64,000 nucleotides of DNA, taken from the NCBI RefSeq assembly GCF_963668475.1, contig NZ_OY764544.1, positions 3,781,986-3,845,985 of the forward strand, written 5' to 3'. Below the pieces are notes generated by a model. It was not told the DNA's origin, did not search any database, and saw only the letters and a program-made list of their open reading frames with translations. Numbering within the stretch: the first letter of the stretch is position 1; every line of letters starts with the position of its first letter. The stretch comes from an uncultured Methanospirillum sp. (lineage in GTDB: Archaea > Halobacteriota > Methanomicrobia > Methanomicrobiales > Methanospirillaceae). Both the position numbers and the translations under genes were made by a program. Shown here piece after piece: positions 8,624 to 20,463 of the stretch.

Positions 8624-9620
8624 GATCTCCCCATCGCTGCGTTCCTCCACCGCAGCTCTGGTGATGACACCCGGCAAAGATCGCACCACTTGGAAACTGA
8701 ATTGCATACGCCCCATCCCGGTGTTTGCTACTGAGCGGACACTCAAAGAGGACATAGAGCATCCCGCCCTGGTATGGTCTGGTATCATACCCGAGATGAT
8801 TAGCATCAAGCCACTCACCAAGGTTGATCACCTGGCCGGGTCTGCTTCGGGAGAGTGAGGACTTCATCGGACCGGGATCTTCTTTTGGGAGAAGCTTTAC
8901 CAGCCCCTTCAACTGTTCAGATGTGACAACAGTCCCGCTCCCGGTTGCGATGATTGCAGAGAGCCGATGAGGTCTTTCTGGTGTACTGTCCCCTTTTCTG
9001 GAGAGCGTCCCATAGAGTTTCCAGATACGTCCGGCATTGAAGTTCGCGGTATCCACAAGGCACGGACATCTGGCCCCTTCGGTCCGGTTCGAGAAGAGGA
9101 TCGAGAGCGTCTCCAGGCGCCCCTTCACGAGATCGCGTGACTCGGTATCATTCGGGAGATCGATCCGGTAGAGAAGATGAGCACCGTTCCCACTGTTTCC
9201 GACAAGTGGCTGCGGCCACCCAAGATCTGAAAGAAACCCTTTCACCAGATCAGCAAGCCAGAGTGCTGATGCATGCTCTTCCTCTGATGACGAGACACCT
9301 GACGGCCTGACCGGATCGATATCAATTGGTAACCATCGCCTCTGGAGGATATCTGCATCTGCAGTTGTCGAGTCCTTCTTCGAGAGTCGTGTTTTAATTC
9401 TGTTTGCACGTCGTGCCAGAAGGGCCGGATTCACCTCGTTCAGGGTGACATAGATCCCCTGATAATTCCCTTCATCACCCAGGATCCTGACCTTCTGCAC
9501 CAGACTCTCAAACGAGTCAAAGTACCCGGAGGCCATCCCATCATCACTGATCGCTCTGACCTCGATGATCTGTCCAGGTTGAAAAAGAGCGGTGATGGAG
9601 TCATGGATGCTGGCCATCAC
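8610..9620 (-). CDS. primase-like protein (AEP fold) with C-terminal zinc finger
   Basis: This 336-residue protein resembles the primase part of plasmid and virus primase-helicases. The acidic pair in LPIDIDPVRP (Asp100, Asp102), GNSGNGAHLLY with His148, and KLYGT further on fit the three archaeo-eukaryotic primase motifs. The C-terminus carries a Cys-His-Cys-Cys pattern (CPLSSKHR, then CHHQSC) typical of the zinc finger that follows such domains. The helicase that usually continues the polypeptide is absent. It overlaps a small upstream frame by 20 nt. Together with the neighbouring truncated gene and the tRNA-Arg 3' end, it suggests a remnant of an integrated element. Activity is unproven. 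Confidence 0.7.
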   Translation of the reverse strand: MMASIHDSITALFQPGQIIEVRAISDDGMASGYFDSFESLVQKVRILGDEGNYQGIYVTLNEVNPALLARRANRIKTRLSKKDSTTADADILQRRWLPIDIDPVRPSGVSSSEEEHASALWLADLVKGFLSDLGWPQPLVGNSGNGAHLLYRIDLPNDTESRDLVKGRLETLSILFSNRTEGARCPCLVDTANFNAGRIWKLYGTLSRKGDSTPERPHRLSAIIATGSGTVVTSEQLKGLVKLLPKEDPGPMKSSLSRSRPGQVINLGEWLDANHLGYDTRPYQGGMLYVLFECPLSSKHRDGAYAIQFPSGAIFAGCHHQSCGGGTQRWGDLRMQ

Positions 9621-9825
9621 ACTCCCTCCGGAAGATCAGCGGGTGATAACTCTCCGGTGTTCCATCCCACCGGCAGTAATGCCCGATGTATGCGAAGAAA
9701 TACGTGAATACCGATGCTTCAGGGTCATAACGGTTATCATGCACCGCTTTCCAGAACGAACAGAACTCGGTCCGGTCAGCAAACCCCTCAAATAAGAAAA
9801 GCCCATCAGCAACCTGACTGAGCAC
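9601..9825 (-). CDS. small protein of mobile-element context, unrecognised
   Basis: A 74-codon frame with a GTG start at 9825 overlaps the primase-like start by 20 nt, suggesting co-translation. The product is aromatic-rich (FLFEGFADRTEFCSFWKAV, then TYFFAYIGHYCRWDG) and matches no family I recognise. The same frame is open upstream only to a stop near 9865; beyond it another frame reads KKICTTHYHQQADAGDLF before that stop. The region may be the decayed 3' part of a longer gene. Start and reality are uncertain. Confidence 0.4.
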   Translation of the reverse strand: MLSQVADGLFLFEGFADRTEFCSFWKAVHDNRYDPEASVFTYFFAYIGHYCRWDGTPESYHPLIFRRECDGQHP

Positions 9826-9865
9826 CTGCTCATAGACACCAACGATCCGGTACAGATGATCACCG

Positions 9866-10369
9866 ACTCAGAAGAGATCGCCAGCATCTGCCTGCTGATG
9901 GTAATGGGTGGTGCAGATCTTCTTTCAGGAAGAGAGATGTATTCTTCTTCAATCAACCAGCGATAGAAAGTTTAAAGCATCTCTATATAATCCGTGACAG
10001 TCTCTGGAGAAAAATGGTTGCTGCGAAATGAAGGTCAGTTTTGATATTTGCCACATCTATAGATAGATCTGTTATTGAGTTCTCGGTTAATGTCCGATAA
10101 ATCTTCGAAGACCAACTAGAACAAAAACAATCTTATGAGCTCTTTTTACTCCAACATTACGGGAGGTTTGAGAGTCTGCAACATATCAGGTCTGAATCGC
10201 GCTTTGTTATCTGTCCGGATTCGAGAGCTTTATGGATTGATCGATCAGGATAATCCTTCTTGATCCCATGAAAGGCGAATTCCGAGGATGGTCGACTCGG
10301 AGGCATGAGAAAGCGTAGCGTCGTTTTACTAATAAATTTTAAGAAAAGAAGTGAATTTTTCGTTCCAAC
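9866..10369. other. gene-free stretch beside tRNA-Arg
   Basis: About 500 bases between the small frame and tRNA-Arg contain no supported gene. It is the expected landing zone for a tRNA-targeted integration, but I could not find a second copy of the tRNA 3' end here that would mark an attachment site. Confidence 0.5.
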
Positions 10370-10440
10370 GCCCCGGCTGGGACTTGAACCCAGGTCAAAA
10401 GCTCCGGAGGCTTCTAGGATATCCTCTACCCTACCGGGGC
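10370..10440 (-). tRNA. tRNA-Arg (CCG)
   Basis: The minus strand folds into a cloverleaf: acceptor GCCCCGG/CCGGGGC, anticodon stem GAAGC/GCTTT with loop CTCCGGA (anticodon CCG), and T arm CTGGG-TTCAAGT-CCCAG. CCA is not encoded. The 3' end faces the presumed element remnant. Confidence 0.95.
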
Positions 10441-10489
10441 AGCCTTACCGTATTCGATCTTTGAACAGATAAAAGGAGTGGGTTGTCCC

Positions 10490-11515
10490 TTACTTGTGGG
10501 TTGGATAAGAATGCCAAATCTTACAGGCACCCTCATGAGAGACCATACAGGGTCCAACCGGTGTCCGTGGAGTACAGACCTTTCCGAACAGTTTACAGTC
10601 TGACGGATCGGAAATACCCCTTAAGACCTTGTCACAGATACATGCAGAATTTTTGCTTACTTTTTTATATACAATATTGAACTTCTTCTGCGCATCGTAG
10701 TGTGAGTATTCATCACGAAGTTTAAGTCCAGATTTTGGAATAACGGGGAATCCTCTCCACTCCACATCACAAGGCTCAAAGACCTGGTACATGATCCCTT
10801 TCGCCTTGGGATTTCCATCTTCTTTTACAGCTCTAGGATATGCATTCTCAACCCGCGAGGTTCCATCCCTGACCTGCTGCGCAAGCATACAGAGCCCGAG
10901 GAGAATATCATCAGCATCAAACCCGGCAACAACCTGGGGTACCTGGAACTGGCGGTATTCATCGATGCCGGCAACCGTCAACACATGACCTGGGAGCATG
11001 AACCCATCCAGCCGTGCTTCACCCTGTGAGAGGAGCCATTGCATTGCTGGTGGCACAATCCGGTGAAAAGAGAGTATTGAAAAGTTGGCTGGAGGATTGG
11101 TAAGGAGCATGGCTGCAACCGTGGGTGCAGTTGTTTCAAATCCGACCGAGACGAAGACGACCTCTTTATCTGTTTTTTGTGCAATCTCAATGGCTTTGTG
11201 AACTCCCTGCACTATCCGTACATCTCCGCCACTGCTCTCAAGTGTTCCGTCTGACCCGGGAACTCTGAGAAGATCGCCGTATGTTGCGATGATACATCCT
11301 TTTCCTGCAAGGTCGAGGGCTGCATCGATCTCTCCCTGTGGGGTAATGCAAACCGGACAACCTGGTCCCATCACGATCTTCAGATTGCCGGGGAGCATGC
11401 TCCTGATCCCGTTTTTCGCAATGGCAGCTTCATGTGTTCCACACACATGCATGAATGTCATCGGACGATCGGTCAGTTCCGCAAGTTTCTGTGCAATCGG
11501 GTTATCGTGAGCCAT
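10490..11515 (-). CDS. hypD: [NiFe]-hydrogenase maturation protein HypD
   Basis: HypD works with HypC to assemble the Fe(CN)2CO unit of [NiFe]-hydrogenases. The 341-residue length is normal. Conserved motifs are visible: CGTHE (about residues 25-29), GPGCPVC (about 50-56), SVGFETTAPT and SFHRIVPPAM, and a C-terminal cysteine-rich region (CTPRTPVGPCMVSHEGACK) that carries the [4Fe-4S] cluster ligands. The methanogen needs it for F420-reducing and heterodisulfide-linked hydrogenases. No other hyp gene is adjacent. Its start lies within 50 bp of the divergent MscS gene, so their promoters must overlap. Confidence 0.96.
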   Translation of the reverse strand: MAHDNPIAQKLAELTDRPMTFMHVCGTHEAAIAKNGIRSMLPGNLKIVMGPGCPVCITPQGEIDAALDLAGKGCIIATYGDLLRVPGSDGTLESSGGDVRIVQGVHKAIEIAQKTDKEVVFVSVGFETTAPTVAAMLLTNPPANFSILSFHRIVPPAMQWLLSQGEARLDGFMLPGHVLTVAGIDEYRQFQVPQVVAGFDADDILLGLCMLAQQVRDGTSRVENAYPRAVKEDGNPKAKGIMYQVFEPCDVEWRGFPVIPKSGLKLRDEYSHYDAQKKFNIVYKKVSKNSACICDKVLRGISDPSDCKLFGKVCTPRTPVGPCMVSHEGACKIWHSYPTHK

Positions 11516-11556
11516 AATCCTTTATGTATAAGTCCGCTGAGCATAAACCTGATCGT

Positions 11557-12600
11557 ATGCCCGTTGGAAATATCCCTGCTGCTTTGGTCATTGTAGGCGG
11601 TTGTATTCTTTCTGTGGTTTTGTACCTTGTGGGCTCAAAGATACGTACTCATATGGAGGGTTCAGAGAGGGGAATCAGCCGGATAATAATTTCGGCGTTG
11701 GGCATTCCTGCTGTTATTGCCATATTGACAATTACAATCTTTCTCGCTCTTCGATATCTTGCAGACCTTCCGGATCTGGTTCACCAGATTATGGAGAGTG
11801 CATATGCCCAGGTTTTATACATCATCCTCGGTGCGTTGATAATTGCATTCTTTATCCGTAATTTTCTCGATCTGTATGTGAAGAAGATTGCAACACTGAC
11901 GGATTCAAATTTTGATGACAAATTAGTTCACTTTTTACAGAGTGTGTATGGGTATGTCATCGGAATAGGGGCTTTTTTTATGATCCTCTCTGTGCTGAAG
12001 ATAGATATCACTCCGTTGCTTGCGACCGGAGGACTCGTAGGGATCGTTGTAGGACTAGCTGCTCAGGATACGTTTGGGAACTTTTTTTCCGGTGCTATGA
12101 TTGCAGCTGATCAGCCCTTCAGGGAAGGTGACCGGATAGAAATTCAGGGGGTTATCGGCGATGTCATTTCTGTCGGCCCACGAAGTACCAGAATTAAAAC
12201 CCTGGACAGTCAACTCGTAACTGTCCCGAATAAGATTCTGACCGAGAATATGCTGACCAATTTTGCCCTTCCTGATATTACTATGAAGGTCAGGATCACA
12301 GTTGGTACCGGCTATAATTCTGATATCGATCAGGTGAAAAAAATCCTGAAAACTGTTGCAGAAAAGGGAATTGTTTCAGGATTTGTCCTGTCATCCCCCT
12401 CTCCTGAAATATATTTTCTTGAGTTTGGTGACTCTGCCCTGATGTTTCAACTTCTTGTATGGACTGGGATGTATGACAAAACGTTTGAGGTCAGGGATTA
12501 TCTGAACACAGAGATCTACACTTCGTTCAAGGTTGCGGGAATTGAGATCCCATATCCGCAGATGGATCTCCATCTCAAATCCTCCTCAGTTCATATTTAA
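11557..12600 (+). CDS. MscS-family mechanosensitive ion channel
   Basis: A small-conductance mechanosensitive channel homologue with about four N-terminal transmembrane segments, the pore-lining helix and the hallmark MscS junction GLAAQDTFGNFFSGAMI followed by QPFREGDRIEI. The cytoplasmic beta domain and the C-terminal alpha-beta domain follow. It should release solutes on osmotic downshock. An upstream in-frame ATG at 11524 would add 11 residues, but it lies only 8 bp from the divergent hypD start. TATGTATAA at 11523-11531 sits about 30 nt before ATG 11557, so a leaderless start at 11557 (347 residues) is more plausible. Single-gene transcript. Confidence 0.9.
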   Translation: MPVGNIPAALVIVGGCILSVVLYLVGSKIRTHMEGSERGISRIIISALGIPAVIAILTITIFLALRYLADLPDLVHQIMESAYAQVLYIILGALIIAFFIRNFLDLYVKKIATLTDSNFDDKLVHFLQSVYGYVIGIGAFFMILSVLKIDITPLLATGGLVGIVVGLAAQDTFGNFFSGAMIAADQPFREGDRIEIQGVIGDVISVGPRSTRIKTLDSQLVTVPNKILTENMLTNFALPDITMKVRITVGTGYNSDIDQVKKILKTVAEKGIVSGFVLSSPSPEIYFLEFGDSALMFQLLVWTGMYDKTFEVRDYLNTEIYTSFKVAGIEIPYPQMDLHLKSSSVHI

Positions 12601-12671
12601 ATATACATTCCAGAGCCATTCGAGGCTGCGTTAAATTTATATGCCGATCGAGAGTATATGTAAAGGCACAA

Positions 12672-12744
<73 letters not shown>

Positions 12745-13279
12745 TTCAACTATTTTTCAAATCTTACCTTGTAACATAGTAATGTTATCGCATTCATTCG
12801 TGATGATTCTCTCTGAATTTGTCTTTCATGGTTTTAAGTAGAACTGTCCTGAGCGTTTGATGGGGGCTGCTCTTACTTCGGGTCAGATCGCTTCATGGAC
12901 GCAGATCTGATCAGGGGTATGCCGCATCAGGCAATCTGGAATATCGGTGGAAAACCTTCACAAATGATCGCTGTAATGGTGACTAGTTTTCTGATGCATG
13001 ATGGCAAGGTAGGTCTTCGGCAGGAGCATATGTTCGGCGAGTTGTACATCGAAAAACATGCGGGCGATCCTGCGGCTTGAGAGAAGATGAGTTGCCTTGA
13101 GTGGACCGTCAGGCTGCGCTCATCTGACGTGGTTGAGATCTTCGCTTCAGAAAATAACAATTTTAAAGATTCTATTTTTAAAAAAAATTGATTTATACAA
13201 GATTTCATCATGTTTGTCCGGAGTTGAATGCGACATCAGATCGCACACATTTCGCGAATGAAATCAGTGCGCATGAGTA
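12745..13279. other. gene-free region before the rRNA promoters
   Basis: No supported gene. A 61-codon frame at 12895-13080 lacks a ribosome binding site and any recognisable motif, and the opposite strand offers nothing better. The segment near 13150-13200 is very AT-rich. It may contain a decayed gene. Confidence 0.5.
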
Positions 13280-13281
13280 AC

Positions 13282-13388
13282 GCTTATATGCGCCGGAGTG
13301 TAAGTAGTAAATCCCACTCGCGTTAAAGTGAGTGTGAAACGGCTCAAACGTTGTTGTTTGGGGGTGAATGCCTGGAAAGGTATATAAG
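13282..13388 (+). promoter_or_regulatory. two candidate rRNA operon promoters
   Basis: Two TATA-like boxes precede the 16S gene on the plus strand: GCTTATATGC at about 13282-13291 and GGTATATAAG at about 13379-13388. Transcripts would start near 13312 and 13411, ahead of the 16S processing stem. Tandem promoters are common for archaeal rRNA operons. Confidence 0.6.
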
Positions 13389-13465
13389 CCTTCGAACACA
13401 ACGTTGGAGGCCGTTTAGATGGGAGCCCGAACTGTGAACAGCGATGTTGCAACGGGTTCGACATA

Positions 13466-13500
13466 GGAATACTGATGGTGTGGACATCTGTCCGCACCCG
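13466..13500 (+). other. 16S rRNA processing stem, 5' arm
   Basis: GGAATACTGATGGT (13466-13479) pairs exactly with ACCATCAGTATTCC (15061-15074). The continuation to 13500 pairs with 15039-15053, with small bulges. This is the long helix bringing the ends of pre-16S RNA together, which in archaea is cut at a bulge-helix-bulge by the tRNA-splicing endonuclease. Confidence 0.8.
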
Positions 13501-13544
13501 CCAATAGTCCGAGCAAGTGTGCGTTGCGAAAAGTAACCAAACAA

Positions 13545-15011
<1,467 letters not shown>

Positions 15012-15086
15012 AACGATTTATAAGCGGTATTATTGCAACGGGTGCCGGACAGACCATAAAACCATCAGTATTCCGGAATAAATGGT

Positions 15087-15159
15087 GGGCTCGTAGCTCA
15101 GTTGGAAGAGCGCGGCGTTTGCAACGCCGAGGCCTGGGGTTCAAATCCCCACGGGTCCA
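15087..15159 (+). tRNA. tRNA-Ala (TGC)
   Basis: Located in the 16S-23S spacer as in most Euryarchaeota. Acceptor GGGCTCG/CGGGTCC (two G-U pairs), anticodon stem-loop GGCGT-TTGCAAC-GCC with anticodon TGC, T arm TGGGG-TTCAAAT-CCCCA. Confidence 0.97.
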
Positions 15160-15235
15160 CTGCCAGTGCACCAGGTGATGCAAATCGCCGGGGAAGGGCT
15201 TGAGACCCCGTGAAATCGGGGCGATGATAGGCCGT

Positions 15236-15285
15236 GTATAGGAATTGCTGCGTTTAGGACGTTAAATGGGTTTGACGGAACTGGA
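15236..15285 (+). other. 23S rRNA processing stem, 5' arm
   Basis: The 50 nt at 15236-15285 are largely complementary to 18201-18250, just past the 23S gene. For example GCTGCGTTTAG pairs with CTAAACGCAGC. This is the long pre-23S processing helix, with internal bulges expected for bulge-helix-bulge cleavage. Confidence 0.8.
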
Positions 15286-15289
15286 CGAG

Positions 15290-18195
<2,906 letters not shown>

Positions 18196-18274
18196 ATTCT
18201 TCCAGTTCTTCAAACCCAGACGAAATTCTAAACGCAGCACATTCCAATACATAGTCTTGACTAACTCAAGCTAA

Positions 18275-18346
18275 GCCAAGGTGGCGGAGCGGCCACGCGG
18301 TTGACTGCAGATCAACTATACTCCGGTTCAAATCCGGACCTTGGCT
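18275..18346 (+). tRNA. tRNA-Cys (GCA)
   Basis: Cloverleaf between 23S and the first 5S gene: acceptor GCCAAGG/CCTTGGC, anticodon stem GTTGA/TCAAC with loop CTGCAGA (anticodon GCA), T arm CTCCGG-TTCAAAT-CCGG. Probably co-transcribed with the rRNA operon. Confidence 0.96.
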
Positions 18347-18348
18347 CT

Positions 18349-18471
18349 CAATAGCGGCCAAAGCAGGTGTGTCACACCCGGTCTCTTTCCGAACCCGGAA
18401 GTTAAGACACCTCACGTAGGGGCCAGTACTGAGGTACGCGAGTCCTCGGGAGAACCTCTACGCTGCTATTG
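18349..18471 (+). rRNA. rrf: 5S ribosomal RNA, copy 1
   Basis: About 123 nt with helix I formed by CAATAGCGGC and GCTGCTATTG at the two ends and conserved CCGAACCCGGAAGTTAAG in the middle. It begins 2 nt after tRNA-Cys, so maturation must free the two together. Confidence 0.95.
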
Positions 18472-18549
18472 TTCTAAAAATCGTAAACTCTATTGTACAG
18501 TCTTTGTAACATTCGGTTACAGATGTTGGTTCAGTCCAACAGGGGCTTT

Positions 18550-18672
18550 CAATAGCGGCCAAAGCAGGTGTGCTACACCCGGCCTCTTTCCGAACCCGGA
18601 AGTTAAGACACCTCACGTAAGAGCCAGTACTGAGGTACGCGAGTCCTCGGGAGAACCCTTACGCTGCTATTG
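18550..18672 (+). rRNA. rrf: 5S ribosomal RNA, copy 2
   Basis: A second complete 5S gene 78 nt after the first. It differs at a few positions. In the helix made by GTAGGGG/CCTCTAC in copy 1 and GTAAGAG/CCCTTAC in copy 2, one G-C pair becomes A-U and a G-U becomes G-C, so pairing is kept at those positions. This suggests both copies are functional. Confidence 0.94.
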
Positions 18673-18710
18673 TTCTATGAAGAGACTCTTTTGTATGATA
18701 ATATTCGAAT

Positions 18711-18726
18711 TGGTTTTTTAAAACCA
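18711..18726 (+). terminator. possible rRNA operon terminator
   Basis: TGGTTTT-TT-AAAACCA is a perfect inverted repeat containing a T-run, 39 nt past the second 5S gene and before the next open frame. Position and T-richness suit a terminator. Confidence 0.45.
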
Positions 18727-18766
18727 GTATATTAATCTGAATGCTACTGCTATAGTATGGATTAGA

Positions 18767-19021
18767 ATGGTAGAGCAGATCCGATCTGTTGAGCAATACG
18801 AATGGCTGGTGTATTTGTTTAATGGGTTTACACTGGTTTTTGTCGGGTTGTATCTTATTGGTTCTCTGGTTGGTGCAACAAATAACGAAAGAACTCTGCC
18901 AACACTTATTGCTTCATTGGCCTGTATCGTTATGTCAATATACTTCTTTGCTGAATCTGTATTTGCAAAAAACAGGAAAGAGTTTTCTCTTGATTTAACA
19001 GTCTTAAAGAAACTACGTTAA
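18767..19021 (+). CDS. small two-helix membrane protein, unknown function
   Basis: An 84-residue frame with two hydrophobic segments (about residues 15-35, VYLFNGFTLVFVGLYLIGS, and 45-62) joined by a short polar loop and a basic C-terminus, so both ends are probably cytoplasmic. I recognise no family. AGTATATTAATC at about 18726-18737 could be its TATA box, giving a nearly leaderless mRNA. Expression is plausible but unproven; it may simply be a lineage-specific membrane protein. Confidence 0.55.
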   Translation: MVEQIRSVEQYEWLVYLFNGFTLVFVGLYLIGSLVGATNNERTLPTLIASLACIVMSIYFFAESVFAKNRKEFSLDLTVLKKLR

Positions 19022-19173
19022 ATTCTAATTCTTTCCGATGATTATTAGGCAAGGTGATGACTATGCCGGTCATCACTGCATGGCATACCTATATGTCATG
19101 GTTTTGATATGTTATACTTCGGGGCAGGGAAGAATCCTGGACCTGATGCTTTGTTACTGGAGGATGAAGCACA

Positions 19174-19302
19174 ATGGATTCAGAAGAGCGGATAATTGAG
19201 ATACGCAAACAGATATTTGAGCATGCAATTCATCACCACGAAGAGATCATTGATTCTCTCAGGCAGGAGATGAATCAATTAGCCGAAAGTTCTTGTGTTT
19301 GA
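19174..19302 (+). CDS. 42-residue amphipathic helical protein
   Basis: A strong ribosome binding site (GGAGGATGA, 19159-19167) precedes ATG 19174. The 42-residue product is acidic and almost wholly helical by composition, with a central His triplet (AIHHHEEIID) and heptad-like hydrophobic spacing through DSLRQEMNQLAES, so it could form a short coiled coil. I know no function. The good translation signal in an otherwise empty interval is the main reason to call it. It ends 95 nt before the opposite-strand tRNA-Glu. Confidence 0.55.
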   Translation: MDSEERIIEIRKQIFEHAIHHHEEIIDSLRQEMNQLAESSCV

Positions 19303-19397
19303 TCTACTTTTTGTGTTTTCAATTTTTCTTAAAAATATGGTATTCCTATCTAAATTGAACCTAAAAGAGAATATGAGATTTAGTCAAATTGTCCAGA

Positions 19398-19472
19398 TGC
19401 TGATATGGGGATTCGAACCCCAGTCCTCGGCGTGAAAGGCCGAAATGATTGGCCGGTCTACACTATATCAGC
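19398..19472 (-). tRNA. tRNA-Glu (TTC)
   Basis: Minus-strand cloverleaf: acceptor GCTGATA/TATCAGC, anticodon stem TCGGC/GCCGA with loop CTTTCAC (anticodon TTC), T arm TGGGG-TTCGAAT-CCCCA, discriminator A. Confidence 0.96.
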
Positions 19473-19528
19473 GTGTGCCTCTAATCATTAGAGTTAGTGG
19501 TATAAAAATGTGATGCTATCCCTGTTGT

Positions 19529-20395
19529 TCAATATATAGGGGTACCTTCATTCTGAACAACAATCTTGAATTTTTCCATCATCTGTCGCGTAATTGCTCC
19601 AGGCTTTCCATTCCCGATTACTCTACCATCGATTAATGTGATCGGAGCAACTTCCGCAGCTGTTCCTGTTACAAAAACCTCATCCGCGGAGTAGAGGTCA
19701 TAATATCCCATGTTCCTTTCAGAAACACTGATACCGAGCTCATTGGCGATCTCAATACCTACAAGTCTGGTGATACCACGCAGGTTGTTAATCGTTGGTG
19801 GGGTAGTGATAGAACCGTTTTTCACCACAAAGATATTGTCGCCCGATCCCTCCGAAAGGTACCCGTTTGTATCAAAGAAGATCGCTTCATCTCCACCTTT
19901 GTAATTGGCCTCAATCTTAGCGAGAATATTATTCAGATAGTTCAGGCTTTTTACATTGGGTGGGAGTGACTCTGCCGGATTTCTCCTGATAGATACTGAT
20001 ATCGCTTTCAATCCCTTCTCATACAGATCACCATACATTGCACCCCATTCTACAGCAAAGATAACCACGGTCGGCTTTGTGCATTTCCTGGGATCAAGGC
20101 CAAGGTCTCCTACTCCCCTGGATACGAGCGGGCGGATGTATGCATCTTTTAGGTTGTTCTTTTTGCAGGTCGCGATAATTGCATCTGTCATCTCTTCCTT
20201 TGAGATTGGGATATTCAGATCAATGGTCTTGGCAGAATCATAAAGTCGGTCGAGGTGTTCTGATAATCTGAATATCCTTCCAGAATATGCTCTGATCCCC
20301 TCGAAAACTCCATCCCCGTAAAGAAAGCCGTGGTCAAAAGGTGATATTTTTGCATCTTCACGGGAGTAAAATGCTCCGTCTATATAGATTAGCAT
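19529..20395 (-). CDS. ilvE: branched-chain amino acid aminotransferase
   Basis: A class IV (D-amino-acid-type fold) PLP aminotransferase of 288 residues, the usual length for IlvE. It catalyses the last step of leucine, isoleucine and valine synthesis with glutamate as donor. The PLP lysine is Lys149 in [28 protein letters not shown] near the N-terminus, [11 protein letters not shown] and the phosphate-binding LRGITR and VTGTAAEV segments are typical. It follows cfbB on the same strand after 68 nt and may be read with the cfb operon or independently. Confidence 0.94.
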   Translation of the reverse strand: MLIYIDGAFYSREDAKISPFDHGFLYGDGVFEGIRAYSGRIFRLSEHLDRLYDSAKTIDLNIPISKEEMTDAIIATCKKNNLKDAYIRPLVSRGVGDLGLDPRKCTKPTVVIFAVEWGAMYGDLYEKGLKAISVSIRRNPAESLPPNVKSLNYLNNILAKIEANYKGGDEAIFFDTNGYLSEGSGDNIFVVKNGSITTPPTINNLRGITRLVGIEIANELGISVSERNMGYYDLYSADEVFVTGTAAEVAPITLIDGRVIGNGKPGAITRQMMEKFKIVVQNEGTPIY

Positions 20396-20463
20396 AGCAT
20401 AGGTTTCTGGAAGTATTCGGCCAAAAATATATCCTTATGATTTTTTGGGAACTTTCTAACGTG

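Noticed and set aside
10370..10440. Direct repeat of the tRNA-Arg 3' end as attachment site
   Set aside because: I looked for a copy in the 8.4-10.4 kb segment and found none by eye, so no att site is claimed.
12895..13080. 61-codon frame between tRNA-Thr and the rRNA promoters
   Set aside because: No ribosome binding site and no recognisable motif on either strand; may be a decayed gene but cannot be supported.
18341..18721. 126-codon frame with internal repeat spanning the 5S genes
   Set aside because: The apparent protein repeat is simply the two 5S rRNA genes read in one frame.
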